From: an uncultured Limnohabitans sp.
GTDB taxonomy: Bacteria; Pseudomonadota; Gammaproteobacteria; Burkholderiales; Burkholderiaceae_C
DNA: 64,000 nt
Assembly: GCA_937928195.1 (NCBI GenBank)
Contig: CALEYZ010000022.1
Coordinates: 1-64,000 of the forward strand
Direction of reading: 5' to 3'
The translations under genes and the position numbers were made by a program. Below the pieces are notes generated by a model. It was not told the DNA's origin, ran no database searches, and worked only from the letters and a program-made list of their open reading frames with translations. Below, piece by piece: positions 41,330-53,470 of the stretch; the first letter of the stretch is position 1; every line of letters begins with the position of its first letter.

Positions 41330-44300
41330 GTGCGCCTTAATTCCATCAAATTATCTGGATTCAAATCCTTCGCAGAACCCACCAACTTTGTGCTGCCAGG
41401 CCAGTTGGTCGGCGTTGTGGGCCCCAATGGTTGCGGTAAATCCAACATCATGGACGCATGTCGCTGGGTTTTGGGTGAGTCCAAAGCTTCAGAGTTGCGT
41501 GGCGAGTCCATGCAAGACGTTATCTTCAATGGCACCAACACACGCAAGGCCGCTAGCCGTGCCAGTGTTGAGTTGGTTTTTGACAATGCAGACCACCGTG
41601 CAGGTGGCCAGTGGGGGCAGTTTGCTGAGATTGCCGTCAAACGTGTTTTGACACGCGATGGCAACAGCAGTTATTACATCAACAACCAACCTGTGCGCCG
41701 TCGCGACGTGCAAGACGTGTTTTTGGGCACCGGCTTGGGCCCACGTGCCTACGCCATCATTGGTCAGGGCACCATCAGTCGAATCATTGAATCCAGGCCT
41801 GAAGAGTTGCGCTTGTTTTTGGAAGAAGCGGCCGGCGTTTCCAAATACAAAGAACGTCGACGCGAAACTGAAAATCGTTTGTCTGACACGCGTGAAAATT
41901 TAACACGCGTTGAAGATATCTTGCGGGAACTCAATGCCAACCTCGAAAAACTTGAAAAACAAGCAGAGGTCGCTCAGCGCTTTAATGACCTCAAAGCTGA
42001 CAGCACCCTGAAGCAACAACAATTGTGGTTTTTCAAACGTGCCGATGCAGAAACCGATCAAGTCAAAATCAAGGCCGATGTCGACAAGGCTGTGATTGAT
42101 CTGGAGTCTCGAATTGCCGACTTGCGGCATGTGGAGTCTGACCTTGAAACAGTTCGACAGGCGCATTACGCGGCTGGTGATCAGGTGAACCAAGCGCAAG
42201 GCTTGCTCTATGAAGCCAGCGCAGAAGTGGGCCGCCTAGAAGCAGAAATTCGATTTGTGGTCGAAGGTCGTCAGCGTGCTGAGCAACGCTTAGGCCAATT
42301 GCAAGAGCAAACAGCCGATTGGTCTGATCGACAAATTCAAGCGCAAGCAGAACTTGAGTCTTTGGCTGAACAAGCCCTCCAGGCTGAAGATCAAACGATG
42401 ACATTGGCCGCACAAGTTGAAGATCAAGCTCAAGCCTTGCCCGATCTGGAGGAGGCTCTGCGCCAGTCCCAAGCCAAAGCCAATGAACAACGCAGCAGCG
42501 TTGTGCAAGTGCAGCAGCAAATTCAAGTGTTGGCCGCAGATCAACGCAACATTGAAGATCAAACACGGCAACTGTCTCTGCGTCGAGAGCGCCTGGTCGC
42601 CGATCGCAATGCATTGGATGCGCCTGATGAGCAACGTCTCCTGAACTTGCAAGAACAACTGGCGCAAGCGGAGATCTTGTCCAAGGAGTCCAGCGCGCGC
42701 TTGCAAGAACTGGAAGAGCAAACACCACAGTTGGACCAAGAGCGCCGTGAGAAGCAGCAAGCAGTGAATGATGAGTCCGCTAAGCTGGCAGACCTGTCTG
42801 CAAAAATTGAAGCGCTTAAATCATTGCAAGAGAAGGTGAAAACTGATGGCAAGTTAAAGCCTTGGTTGAACAAGCATGGCCTCGACAATCTCCAAGGCCT
42901 GTGGAGCAAAATCCACATGGAGCCAGGTTGGGAAAATGCCATGGAGTCGGCGCTACGGGAACGCTTGTCCTCTTTGGAGGTGTCTCGGTTGGACATGGTC
43001 AAAGCCTTTGCCTCTGACTCGCCACCTGCCAAATTGTCCTTTTACTCCCCCCCCAACGGAACGGCCACAGTTGCACGCAAAGGATTGCCAGCTGCGTGCC
43101 GCCCATTGTCTGATTTGCTGCGACTCTCAGACGCAGGACTCTCGGCATTGCTCACGGATTGGTTGCAGGGGTGTTTTACGGCGCCCTCTTTGGAAGACGC
43201 CATGGCTTGGCGCGATCAATTGCAAGGCAGTGAGTGCTTTGTGGTGCAAGCCGGACATGCTATTGGCAAAAACAGCGTTAGCTTTTATGCGCCTGATTCT
43301 GAACAAGCCGGCTTGTTGGCCCGCGCACAAGACATTGAAAACTTTGAAAAGCAACTGCGTGCGCAAACATTGATTGCTGAAGAGACCCGATCAGCATCCG
43401 TTAGAGCGGAAGCTGCATACGCTGATGCAGCGCAACGGCTGGTCTCCATTCGCCAAGAAGCTTCTGAAACACAATCAAAAGCCCATGAGCTCCAAGTTGA
43501 AACTTTGCGTCTGTCACAGTGGGCAGAACAAACTCGGGCTCGCAGTGAACAAATTGCAGGCGACATGGCGGAGGTTGATCTCAGTTTAGAAGATTTGCAA
43601 GAGCGTCGCATGACGGCGGAAGGTCGATTCGAAGAGCTCGATATGCAATTGGCTGATAGCCAAGAACGACATGCGCAATTGGATGAGCGCGTCATTGAAG
43701 CCGAGCGAAAGTTGTCTGAGTGCCGCGAGCAACAACGAACGCTAGAGCGTTTGGCACAAGAGGCAACTTTCTCGCAAAGGAGTCTGGAGGCGCGGCGTTC
43801 GGAATTGCAGCGAGGTCTTGAAACGGCGGCTCAGCAAATTCAGTCCATTGCCGCAGAACAAGAACGTGCCAAAGATGAACTGTCGCGCTTAACCGATGCT
43901 GCTGCGCAAGCTGGTTTGCAAAACGCTTTGGCCATGAAGATGGAGCGCGAACAAGTCTTGGGCGCCAAGCGCAGTGAGTACGATGACTTGACCAACCGAT
44001 TGCGTGCCAGTGATGAACGTCGCATGAGCTTTGAGCGTGAGCTTGATCCCTTGCGTCAACGCATCACCGAATTGCAGTTGAAAGAACAGGCGTCTCGTTT
44101 GGGGCTTGAGCAATACACTCAGTTGCTCATTGATGCAGAAGCTGACATGGAAGCACTGGCCAAATCAATCGAAGACGGCAATGTGCGACTTACAGGTTTG
44201 CAATCGGAAATTGACCGTTTGAACCGTGAAATTGCGGCCTTGGGCGCCGTCAACTTGGCGGCTTTGGATGAGTTGACCGTTGCACGTGAACGGAAGATTT

Positions 44301-44857
44301 TCTTGGATGCTCAAACGGCTGACTTGACGGAAGCCATGACGACGCTGGAAGATGCCATCAAGAAAATTGATGCCGAAACGCGTGACTTATTGGGGGGCAC
44401 CTTCAAAATTGTGAACGAACACTTTGGTCGCATGTTCCCAGAATTGTTCGGTGGCGGCAATGCACGCCTGGTCATGACCGGTGATGAGATTTTGGATTCA
44501 GGTGTGCAGGTGATGGCACAGCCACCTGGCAAAAAGAATCAAACCATTCACTTGTTGTCGGGTGGCGAAAAGGCCCTCACAGCGATTGCCTTGGTGTTTG
44601 CCATTTTTCAGCTCAACCCTGCACCTTTCTGTCTGCTGGACGAGGTGGATGCACCTCTCGACGATACCAACACCGAGCGCTATGCCAAGCTCGTGAAGAG
44701 CATGGGCAAAGAAACACAGTTCTTGTTCATCAGTCACAACAAAATTGCCATGGAGATGGCTGAACAACTGATCGGTGTCACGATGCAAGAGCAGGGTGTT
44801 TCACGCATCGTGGCGGTGGACATGGAAGCAGCTGTCTCCATGGCTGAATTGACTTGA
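41330..44857 (+). CDS. smc: Chromosome segregation protein SMC
   Basis: This condensin ATPase compacts and segregates the chromosome. The 1175-residue chain has the N-terminal Walker A GPNGCGKSN (31-39), QDVIFNG, a hinge (about residues 500-640, including KLSFYSPPNG), two long coiled coils rich in E, Q, A and R, and the C-terminal signature LLSGGEKALTA followed by Walker B CLLDEVDAPLDD. The GTG at 41330 matches the family N-terminus RLNSIKLSGFKSF; an upstream GTG at 41300 is possible but adds unconserved residues. zipA and ligA follow in the same direction. Confidence 0.96.
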   Translation: MRLNSIKLSGFKSFAEPTNFVLPGQLVGVVGPNGCGKSNIMDACRWVLGESKASELRGESMQDVIFNGTNTRKAASRASVELVFDNADHRAGGQWGQFAEIAVKRVLTRDGNSSYYINNQPVRRRDVQDVFLGTGLGPRAYAIIGQGTISRIIESRPEELRLFLEEAAGVSKYKERRRETENRLSDTRENLTRVEDILRELNANLEKLEKQAEVAQRFNDLKADSTLKQQQLWFFKRADAETDQVKIKADVDKAVIDLESRIADLRHVESDLETVRQAHYAAGDQVNQAQGLLYEASAEVGRLEAEIRFVVEGRQRAEQRLGQLQEQTADWSDRQIQAQAELESLAEQALQAEDQTMTLAAQVEDQAQALPDLEEALRQSQAKANEQRSSVVQVQQQIQVLAADQRNIEDQTRQLSLRRERLVADRNALDAPDEQRLLNLQEQLAQAEILSKESSARLQELEEQTPQLDQERREKQQAVNDESAKLADLSAKIEALKSLQEKVKTDGKLKPWLNKHGLDNLQGLWSKIHMEPGWENAMESALRERLSSLEVSRLDMVKAFASDSPPAKLSFYSPPNGTATVARKGLPAACRPLSDLLRLSDAGLSALLTDWLQGCFTAPSLEDAMAWRDQLQGSECFVVQAGHAIGKNSVSFYAPDSEQAGLLARAQDIENFEKQLRAQTLIAEETRSASVRAEAAYADAAQRLVSIRQEASETQSKAHELQVETLRLSQWAEQTRARSEQIAGDMAEVDLSLEDLQERRMTAEGRFEELDMQLADSQERHAQLDERVIEAERKLSECREQQRTLERLAQEATFSQRSLEARRSELQRGLETAAQQIQSIAAEQERAKDELSRLTDAAAQAGLQNALAMKMEREQVLGAKRSEYDDLTNRLRASDERRMSFERELDPLRQRITELQLKEQASRLGLEQYTQLLIDAEADMEALAKSIEDGNVRLTGLQSEIDRLNREIAALGAVNLAALDELTVARERKIFLDAQTADLTEAMTTLEDAIKKIDAETRDLLGGTFKIVNEHFGRMFPELFGGGNARLVMTGDEILDSGVQVMAQPPGKKNQTIHLLSGGEKALTAIALVFAIFQLNPAPFCLLDEVDAPLDDTNTERYAKLVKSMGKETQFLFISHNKIAMEMAEQLIGVTMQEQGVSRIVAVDMEAAVSMAELT

Positions 44858-44889
44858 TTCGATTGAAACGACACAACTTCTAAACACTC

Positions 44890-45942
44890 ATGAGCTCATT
44901 GCAAAACAGTTTGGCCTTGGTGGGTGGTTTGACACTCATCGGTGTGGTTTTGTACAACTTTTGGACGGCGCGTCAGAATGCACCGCGTCAAGCAGACCCT
45001 GGCGCCACCCATCTCCAAGAGCCATCCGCTGCCTCGCGCGATGCGAGCCCTTCAGCCGAAGGCCCTCAAGATCCTTCCTTTTTGGAAGATGCGTTGGACG
45101 TGCTGCCTGTACTTGAAAAGAAACCACCTTTGGATGCATTGATCGATGTCATTGCCCCCATTGAGGTTGACGTTCAAGTTTCCGGCGATGCGGCTTTGGC
45201 CGCATTGCCAGCAACGCGTCGCGTAGGTACCAAACCTTTTGCTGTTGAAGGTCTGAGCGATATCAGTGGTGAGTGGGAAATGCCAGTGGCGGGGCGCAGG
45301 TACCATTCTTTCCAAGCAGGCGTTCAATTGGCCAATAGAGTTGGCCCATTGAATGAAATTGAGTTTTCAGAGTTTGTGATCAAAGCGCAAGCTTTTGCAG
45401 ATGCCATCAATGGTGCGCCAGAGTTTCCAGACATGCTGGAGGAGGTTGCTCGTGCACGTGAGTTGGATCAATTTGCGAGCGAACACGATGCACAATTGAG
45501 TTTCACCATCTGCGCCACCTCTGCTGCATGGAGTCCTGGTTACATCCAGCAGCATGCTGCACGTTGGGGCTTTGTTGCCGGCGTTATTCCTGGGCGCATG
45601 GTCCTGGCAGCGCCTGTTCAAGGCTTGCCTCCAATTTTGTCTTTGTCTTTTGATTCCCAAGCGGCCATGGCCGATGACCCCGCTTTGTCCGCCATTCGAG
45701 AGTTCACGCTCAGTTTGGATGTGCCGCAGGTGCCTCGTGAAGAACATGCATTTGCGCGTCTTCGTGAAGCTGCACGTATCTTGGGCCAAGAAATGGACGG
45801 GGTCATCACAGACGGTGTTGGTCACGCTTTGATGGACGAAGATCTCAATGCCATTGCCGCAGATCTTGAGCAGTTGTATGACGCTTTAGATCAACGCGAA
45901 CTTTCTGCGGGATCTCCGCAGGCACGACGCCTTTTCTCTTGA
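44890..45942 (+). CDS. zipA: Cell division protein ZipA (FtsZ-binding)
   Basis: The 350-residue protein has one N-terminal transmembrane helix (NSLALVGGLTLIGVVLYNFW, residues 6-25), a Pro/Ala/Glu/Asp-rich linker and a C-terminal ZipA-type FtsZ-binding domain (about residues 200-340). It tethers FtsZ to the inner membrane. The order smc-zipA-ligA is conserved in betaproteobacteria. It starts 32 bp after smc. Confidence 0.87.
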   Translation: MSSLQNSLALVGGLTLIGVVLYNFWTARQNAPRQADPGATHLQEPSAASRDASPSAEGPQDPSFLEDALDVLPVLEKKPPLDALIDVIAPIEVDVQVSGDAALAALPATRRVGTKPFAVEGLSDISGEWEMPVAGRRYHSFQAGVQLANRVGPLNEIEFSEFVIKAQAFADAINGAPEFPDMLEEVARARELDQFASEHDAQLSFTICATSAAWSPGYIQQHAARWGFVAGVIPGRMVLAAPVQGLPPILSLSFDSQAAMADDPALSAIREFTLSLDVPQVPREEHAFARLREAARILGQEMDGVITDGVGHALMDEDLNAIAADLEQLYDALDQRELSAGSPQARRLFS

Positions 45943-45970
45943 TGCGTGTTGCATTGATCGTTCGTTCTGA

Positions 45971-48631
<2,661 letters not shown>

Positions 48632-48635
<4 letters not shown>

Positions 48636-49792
48636 AGTTTTGACAAGCGTGAGAGGGCGGTTTGCAAGGTTTGATCTTGCTTGGCAAAACAAAACCGAAT
48701 GACGTTTTGATCAAAACTGTTGCCATAAAAGGCTGACATCGGAATGGCTGCGACTCCAATGTCTGATGTTAGCCATTCACAGAATTTAGACTCTCCCAGA
48801 TTCTTTTCTGGAACAGACAAGCCAGAGATGTCAACGCACTGGAAATAGGTCCCTTCGCCAGGCAGCATTTTGAACTGGGTTTGCGCCAATCCCTGGCGGA
48901 ACAAATCACGTTTGCGCTGGTAGAACTGTGGCAATTCTAGATAAGGGCGAGGATTTTCCATGTACCTTGCCAATGCATGTTGAACAGGCGTGTTGACCGT
49001 AAAGACATTGAATTGATGCACTTTTCGAAACTCAGTCGTCAAGGATGCAGGTGCTGCGACCGTACCAACTTTCCAGCCAGTCACGTGGAATGTTTTGCCA
49101 AAGCTGGAAACGACAAAAGCGCGGGAAGCCAAACTAGGGTAACTGGATGCACTGTGGTGTTTCAGGGGTGCATACACCATGTGTTCATAGACCTCATCGC
49201 TGATCAATAGCACTTCAGTGGGCGCTAAGATTTCTTGCAGTCGCATCATGTCCTCGTGTCGCCAGACCATCCCGCTGGGGTTGTGTGGTGAATTGATGAT
49301 GATTGCGCGCGTCTTGTTTGAGATCGCGGCTTGAATTTTGTCAAAGTCTGGCCTGAAGGTTCCTGGGGTCAAGGGCACGCGCACCACCACGCCACCCGCC
49401 ATGTCAACATTGGGCACGTAACTGTCATAGCAAGGCTCCAGCACAATCACTTCATCGCCTGCATGGACGACTGCCAGCAATATCGTCAGGATGGCCTGCG
49501 TTGCGCCCGCTGTGACGGTAATTTCAGTTTGTGGATCGTAGTGCCTCCCATACAGTGCATCAATTTTTTTTGAAACTGCCTCACGCAATGGCGCTGCACC
49601 TGGCATCGGGGGGTATTGGTTGAGGCCATCTTTCATGGCTTGAGTGACTTGATCAACCAGCAAAGGGTCACATTCAAAGTCAGGAAAGCCTTGGCCTAAA
49701 TTCACGGCATTGGTCTTTGTCGCCAAAGCGGACATGACCGAGAAGATGGTGGTACCCATTGTTGGGTGCTTGGAAATGAGTTCTGGCGTCAT
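48632..49792 (-). CDS. PLP-dependent aminotransferase, methionine aminotransferase (YbdL)-like
   Basis: This fold-type I enzyme of 386 residues has the PLP lysine in [15 protein letters not shown] (about 229-243), [11 protein letters not shown] and [10 protein letters not shown]. The opening [28 protein letters not shown] is typical of the YbdL/kynurenine aminotransferase group, which transaminates methionine or aromatic amino acids with 2-oxo acids. The neighbouring cysB gene on the same strand (20 bp upstream) fits a sulfur amino-acid role. Confidence 0.87.
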
Positions 49793-49812
49793 GACTTTGT
49801 TTTTAAAAAGTG

Positions 49813-50754
49813 TCAGAGTTCGTAATCGTTGACATGGCCTGTCATGGCTTTTGCAACCAATGCCGCCGTCAGTCGATCACTGAGCAGCTCTGCAAATTGG
49901 TACACAAAATTGCGCAAATAGGCGCCTCGTTTGAAGGCAACGCGTGCGACGTTTTTCCCTAGCAAATCACCCAATGGACGTGCAACCAAATCACCAATGG
50001 GATCATCCTTGACCGCCATTTCCGCCACGATACCAACCCCTAACCCCAAGCGCACATAGGTCTTGATCACGTCTGAATCAATGGCTTCCAAGGCAATGCG
50101 AGGGTGAAGCTTCTTGCTGGCAAAAGCTGCATCAATACGGGTCCGTCCTGTGAAAGACGGATGGTAGGTGATCAGGGGTTCCTTGGCGATATCTTCCAGG
50201 TGAAGGTGCTTCTTCTTGGCCAACGGATGATCGGGCGCCAACACCAGCATGTGCTGCCATTCATAGCATGGCAAGGTGACCAAGTCTTCATAGTCAGCCA
50301 AAGACTCCGTGGCCATGCCAATTTCTGCTGTGTCATCCAGCAACATGCGCGCGACCTGGTCAGGTGAGCCTTGGTGCAAGCTGATGTTGACTTGTGGGTA
50401 TTGCTCTCGAAGGCGGGCTACAGGAACTGGCAATACGTAACGTGCCTGCGTGTGCGTTGTTGCAATGGACAAAGTTCCATGGTGCTGGGCACTGTATTGC
50501 TCGCCAATGCGTTTGAGATTGCCAATCTCTCGCATGATGACTTCAATGCTTTTGAGAACATGTTGGCCTGGCTCTGTAATCCGCTTAAGCCGCTTGCCGT
50601 GTCGCGCGAAAATATCGATGCCAAGTTCTTGTTCCAATTCAATGATGGCCTTTGAAACGCCAGGCTGAGACGTGTGAAGTGCTTTGGCTGCCTCTGTTAA
50701 ATTCAAGTTGCGCCTTGCAGCTTCTTGAACAAACCGAAATTGATGCAAGTTCAT
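49813..50754 (-). CDS. cysB: CysB family LysR transcriptional regulator
   Basis: CysB activates sulfate assimilation genes with N-acetylserine as inducer. The 313-residue protein has the CysB-type opening MNLHQFRFVQEAARRNLNLTEAAKAL, the HTH recognition helix in SQPGVSKAIIELE, and the effector-domain segments THTQARYVLP and YHPSFTGRTRID. It lies downstream of cbiX (72 bp) and upstream of the aminotransferase gene. Two TATGGAT copies (50774-50780 and 50792-50798, one centred 18 bases from the other) in its leader could be autoregulatory sites. Confidence 0.93.
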   Translation of the reverse strand: MNLHQFRFVQEAARRNLNLTEAAKALHTSQPGVSKAIIELEQELGIDIFARHGKRLKRITEPGQHVLKSIEVIMREIGNLKRIGEQYSAQHHGTLSIATTHTQARYVLPVPVARLREQYPQVNISLHQGSPDQVARMLLDDTAEIGMATESLADYEDLVTLPCYEWQHMLVLAPDHPLAKKKHLHLEDIAKEPLITYHPSFTGRTRIDAAFASKKLHPRIALEAIDSDVIKTYVRLGLGVGIVAEMAVKDDPIGDLVARPLGDLLGKNVARVAFKRGAYLRNFVYQFAELLSDRLTAALVAKAMTGHVNDYEL

Positions 50755-50826
50755 AACAATAAACCCTGAAAATATGGATTTATTATGCCTTATGGATCTA
50801 AAGGCTGCCGTAGAGCTTGAACAAGT

Positions 50827-51210
50827 TCATTGCACTGAGGACAGCGCAATTTGCGCCATCACCTGGGTTAGCTGAGGTTCTTCGCCAATGGCGCGGCGCA
50901 AATCAAAAGCCACGTGGGGGTGTGCTGTCTGGAGCTGCTTGACCAGTTCTGGCAAGTCTTCGCGAGCATGTCGGCCAACGCCTAAGAACATAGGAAGAAT
51001 GGCAATGTGCCGAACGCCCTGTGCAATCATGCCAGCGGCTGTGCTGGGCAAGTCTGGTGTTGTGAGTTCCAAATAAGCGCAAGCCACCACCGTGTCGGGA
51101 GATTGTTGTTGGATCAGTTCAGCAACAGCTTCGATAGGCCGGCGCCACAGTGAATCACGTGAGCCATGCGCGAACAAAATAATGCCTTGGTGAGAGGTGG
51201 TCAGAGTCAT
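50827..51210 (-). CDS. Short CbiX/SirB family chelatase
   Basis: The 127-residue protein is the single-domain (CbiX-small) form. FAHGSRDSLWRRP supplies the first metal-site histidine and LGVGRHAREDLPEL the second. SirB inserts iron into sirohydrochlorin to make sirohaem, the cofactor of sulfite reductase, whereas CbiX inserts cobalt. Position before cysB favours the sirohaem role. It lies 21 bp after lptG on the same strand. Confidence 0.88.
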   Translation of the reverse strand: MTLTTSHQGIILFAHGSRDSLWRRPIEAVAELIQQQSPDTVVACAYLELTTPDLPSTAAGMIAQGVRHIAILPMFLGVGRHAREDLPELVKQLQTAHPHVAFDLRRAIGEEPQLTQVMAQIALSSVQ

Positions 51211-51231
51211 GTGTAACTTGCCTGTCGTTTG

Positions 51232-52338
51232 TTACTGCCTCAGAACCAACCAACCAAAGGTGGCCAAAGAAACAATGCTGTAAATCATGGCGGGTGCAGC
51301 GGCGGTTAACCATGGTTGCCAATTTTGCAAATTGCCCATGAACCCAAATACGTTGTTCAACAGGTAGAAACTGATACCTGCCATGACCCCACCGAACACA
51401 TAGCCTGCAATGTTGCCTGACCTGAAGTGCAGATAAGCAAAAGGCAATGCCAACGTCAACATAACCCAGCAACTGAGTGGGTAGAACACTTTTCGCCAGA
51501 ATTCAATCTCATACCTTTGAGCACTTTGACCATTGGCGGCTAGGTGTCGCATGTACTGAAAAAGGTCCAGGGTTTTCATGCGATCAGGACTTAACAGTGC
51601 TGCACTGATCATTTCAGAGGTGATTTCTGTCTGCCATTTCCATTCTGGCAAATTCAAAATTTCTACACGGGAGTCTTGTGACTCGTTCATGTGAAAAACA
51701 CGGCGGTCGACCGGTTTCAAAAGCCAAGCGCCATCTTCTGTGTATTCAGCGAGTGGAGACAATGTAATCGACTTCAAACGCCCCTCGTTGTCAAACTCAT
51801 TGATGTGAATATTTTCAGGTTGTCCTGAACTGTTCAACCCGCGAACATTCACAGCAAACTGCGACTGGCCTTGCTTTTCACGGAGCCAAGCACCTGTTTG
51901 ACCCACCGTAATTTGTCCTTGGTAATGAGATTTCAGCAGTTGGGCTTGTCGATCGGACCAGGGTGAAATGTAGTCACCAAAAATAAAGGTCACAGCCACA
52001 AATATCAACCCGAGTTGAAACAAAGTCTGCAGCGCACGCCAAGGCCCTAAGCCGCCAGTTCTCAGAATGGTGAATTCAGAACTTTGTGCGAAGCGAGCCA
52101 TGACAAATATGGCGCCTATCAATACCGAGATAGGCAGCAGCTCATACAAATGGCTTGGCATCAGAAGTGCCACATACATGATGGCGTGCTGAAGCTGGTA
52201 GCCTTGAAACTTGTTTTTACTCAAAGTTTGAAGTTGGTCAACCAAGTCAAAAAAAACAAACAATGCCAAGAAGCCCAAAGCCACAAAGCTAACAGCGCGG
52301 ATGATTTCGCCGTGGATCAATCGTCGAATGGTTTTCAT
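51232..52338 (-). CDS. lptG: LPS export ABC transporter permease LptG
   Basis: The inner-membrane subunit of the LptB2FG complex has 368 residues: six hydrophobic segments (three before and three after a large periplasmic jelly-roll of about 160 residues). The ATG at 52338 begins MKTIRRLIHGEII, typical for LptG, and overlaps the stop of lptF (ATGA). LptG and LptF extract LPS from the inner membrane toward LptC. Confidence 0.93.
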   Translation of the reverse strand: MKTIRRLIHGEIIRAVSFVALGFLALFVFFDLVDQLQTLSKNKFQGYQLQHAIMYVALLMPSHLYELLPISVLIGAIFVMARFAQSSEFTILRTGGLGPWRALQTLFQLGLIFVAVTFIFGDYISPWSDRQAQLLKSHYQGQITVGQTGAWLREKQGQSQFAVNVRGLNSSGQPENIHINEFDNEGRLKSITLSPLAEYTEDGAWLLKPVDRRVFHMNESQDSRVEILNLPEWKWQTEITSEMISAALLSPDRMKTLDLFQYMRHLAANGQSAQRYEIEFWRKVFYPLSCWVMLTLALPFAYLHFRSGNIAGYVFGGVMAGISFYLLNNVFGFMGNLQNWQPWLTAAAPAMIYSIVSLATFGWLVLRQ

Positions 52339-53447
52339 GCAGTACCTTCTCTGATCGCGGTGCGGCGGTTGGGCAACAAACTGCGCCATGTCATGTTGAA
52401 ATGACGAATCATCAGCCAGCTGAGTGCAAAAATCAAAGCACCACCGTGCAGCATCAGCATGAATGCGGGCAGGGAGGTGCGGCCTGATGCAATCCAGTTT
52501 TGACCTACGTTGACCATGTTGTAGTAACCCACAAAGCAAAACAAGGCCACTGCAAGATGGTAGCTTTTACCAACACGCGGATTGACACTCGCCACAGCCA
52601 ATCCCATCAGCATCAAATTGAATGCTGCAAGTGCCAAACCTAGACGCCAAGACAGCTCGCCCATGTTGACAGCGCTGGGTGACTGAAACAGCCCCAGGGT
52701 GCTGACATTGCGGCTTTGAACATCACCACTTGCGAGCTTCAATGTGGGGTCGATCAACAATTGGTAATCATTGAACTCAGTGATTCTGATTTCACCGTTT
52801 TGGTGATTGCGCAACATTTGCTGTCCTTGTTGCAGACTGAGGAAGCGTTCGCCTTGGTGCCATTCAATTTGGCCTTGCCGTGCTGTTGTGATGGTTTCGA
52901 TGAACCCGTCCAGGCTAGAAACAAAAACATGGCGACCCGTTTGGTTGTTGGGACTGTCTTTGTCTATGAAAAAGACACGTTTGCCGCCTGCAGATTCTTG
53001 GAATTGGCCAGGCGCCACGCGCTCAATGTCGTTACGCTGTTCATAACGATCCCGCAGATCTTGGATTTGCTGGTTACTCCATGGCCAAACAAAGAGGGCT
53101 AAGAGCGCAATTCCCAACAAAATAGGCCAAGCAAAACGAAACAATGGTTTGAAAAAAGCAATCAAGCCTTTGCCGCTTGAAAACCAAATGACCATTTCAC
53201 TGTCTGCGTACATCCGCGACAGCGTTGAGACAACGGCAATGAACAAGCTCAGTGTCAAAATAGTGGTCAGGTGGCCGATCACCGTCAAGCCCATCACCAA
53301 CATGACTTCTGAGGGATTGACCGATCCACGTGTGGCTTGACCCAAAGTTCGGATCAAAATGATGGTCATCACGATGGTGGCCAAAACCACGACCGTGGCA
53401 CCAAAACTACGGGCCAAGTCTTTTCGAATAGAAGAATGGAATAACAT
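52335..53447 (-). CDS. lptF: LPS export ABC transporter permease LptF
   Basis: The product of 370 residues starts MLFHSSIRKDLARSFGATV, as in LptF proteins, and has six membrane helices around a periplasmic jelly-roll domain (about residues 110-280). It pairs with LptG. It is transcribed divergently from pepA with only 23 bp between the two starts, so the promoters must overlap the coding sequences. Confidence 0.94.
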   Translation of the reverse strand: MLFHSSIRKDLARSFGATVVVLATIVMTIILIRTLGQATRGSVNPSEVMLVMGLTVIGHLTTILTLSLFIAVVSTLSRMYADSEMVIWFSSGKGLIAFFKPLFRFAWPILLGIALLALFVWPWSNQQIQDLRDRYEQRNDIERVAPGQFQESAGGKRVFFIDKDSPNNQTGRHVFVSSLDGFIETITTARQGQIEWHQGERFLSLQQGQQMLRNHQNGEIRITEFNDYQLLIDPTLKLASGDVQSRNVSTLGLFQSPSAVNMGELSWRLGLALAAFNLMLMGLAVASVNPRVGKSYHLAVALFCFVGYYNMVNVGQNWIASGRTSLPAFMLMLHGGALIFALSWLMIRHFNMTWRSLLPNRRTAIREGTA

Positions 53448-53470
53448 TGTTGCGCAGGAAAACCTCAATT

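Noticed and set aside
42069..42728. Open frames antisense to smc (219 and 156 codons)
   Set aside because: They are produced by the Glu/Gln/Ala-rich coiled-coil coding sequence of smc, which gives Leu/Arg-rich frames on the other strand.
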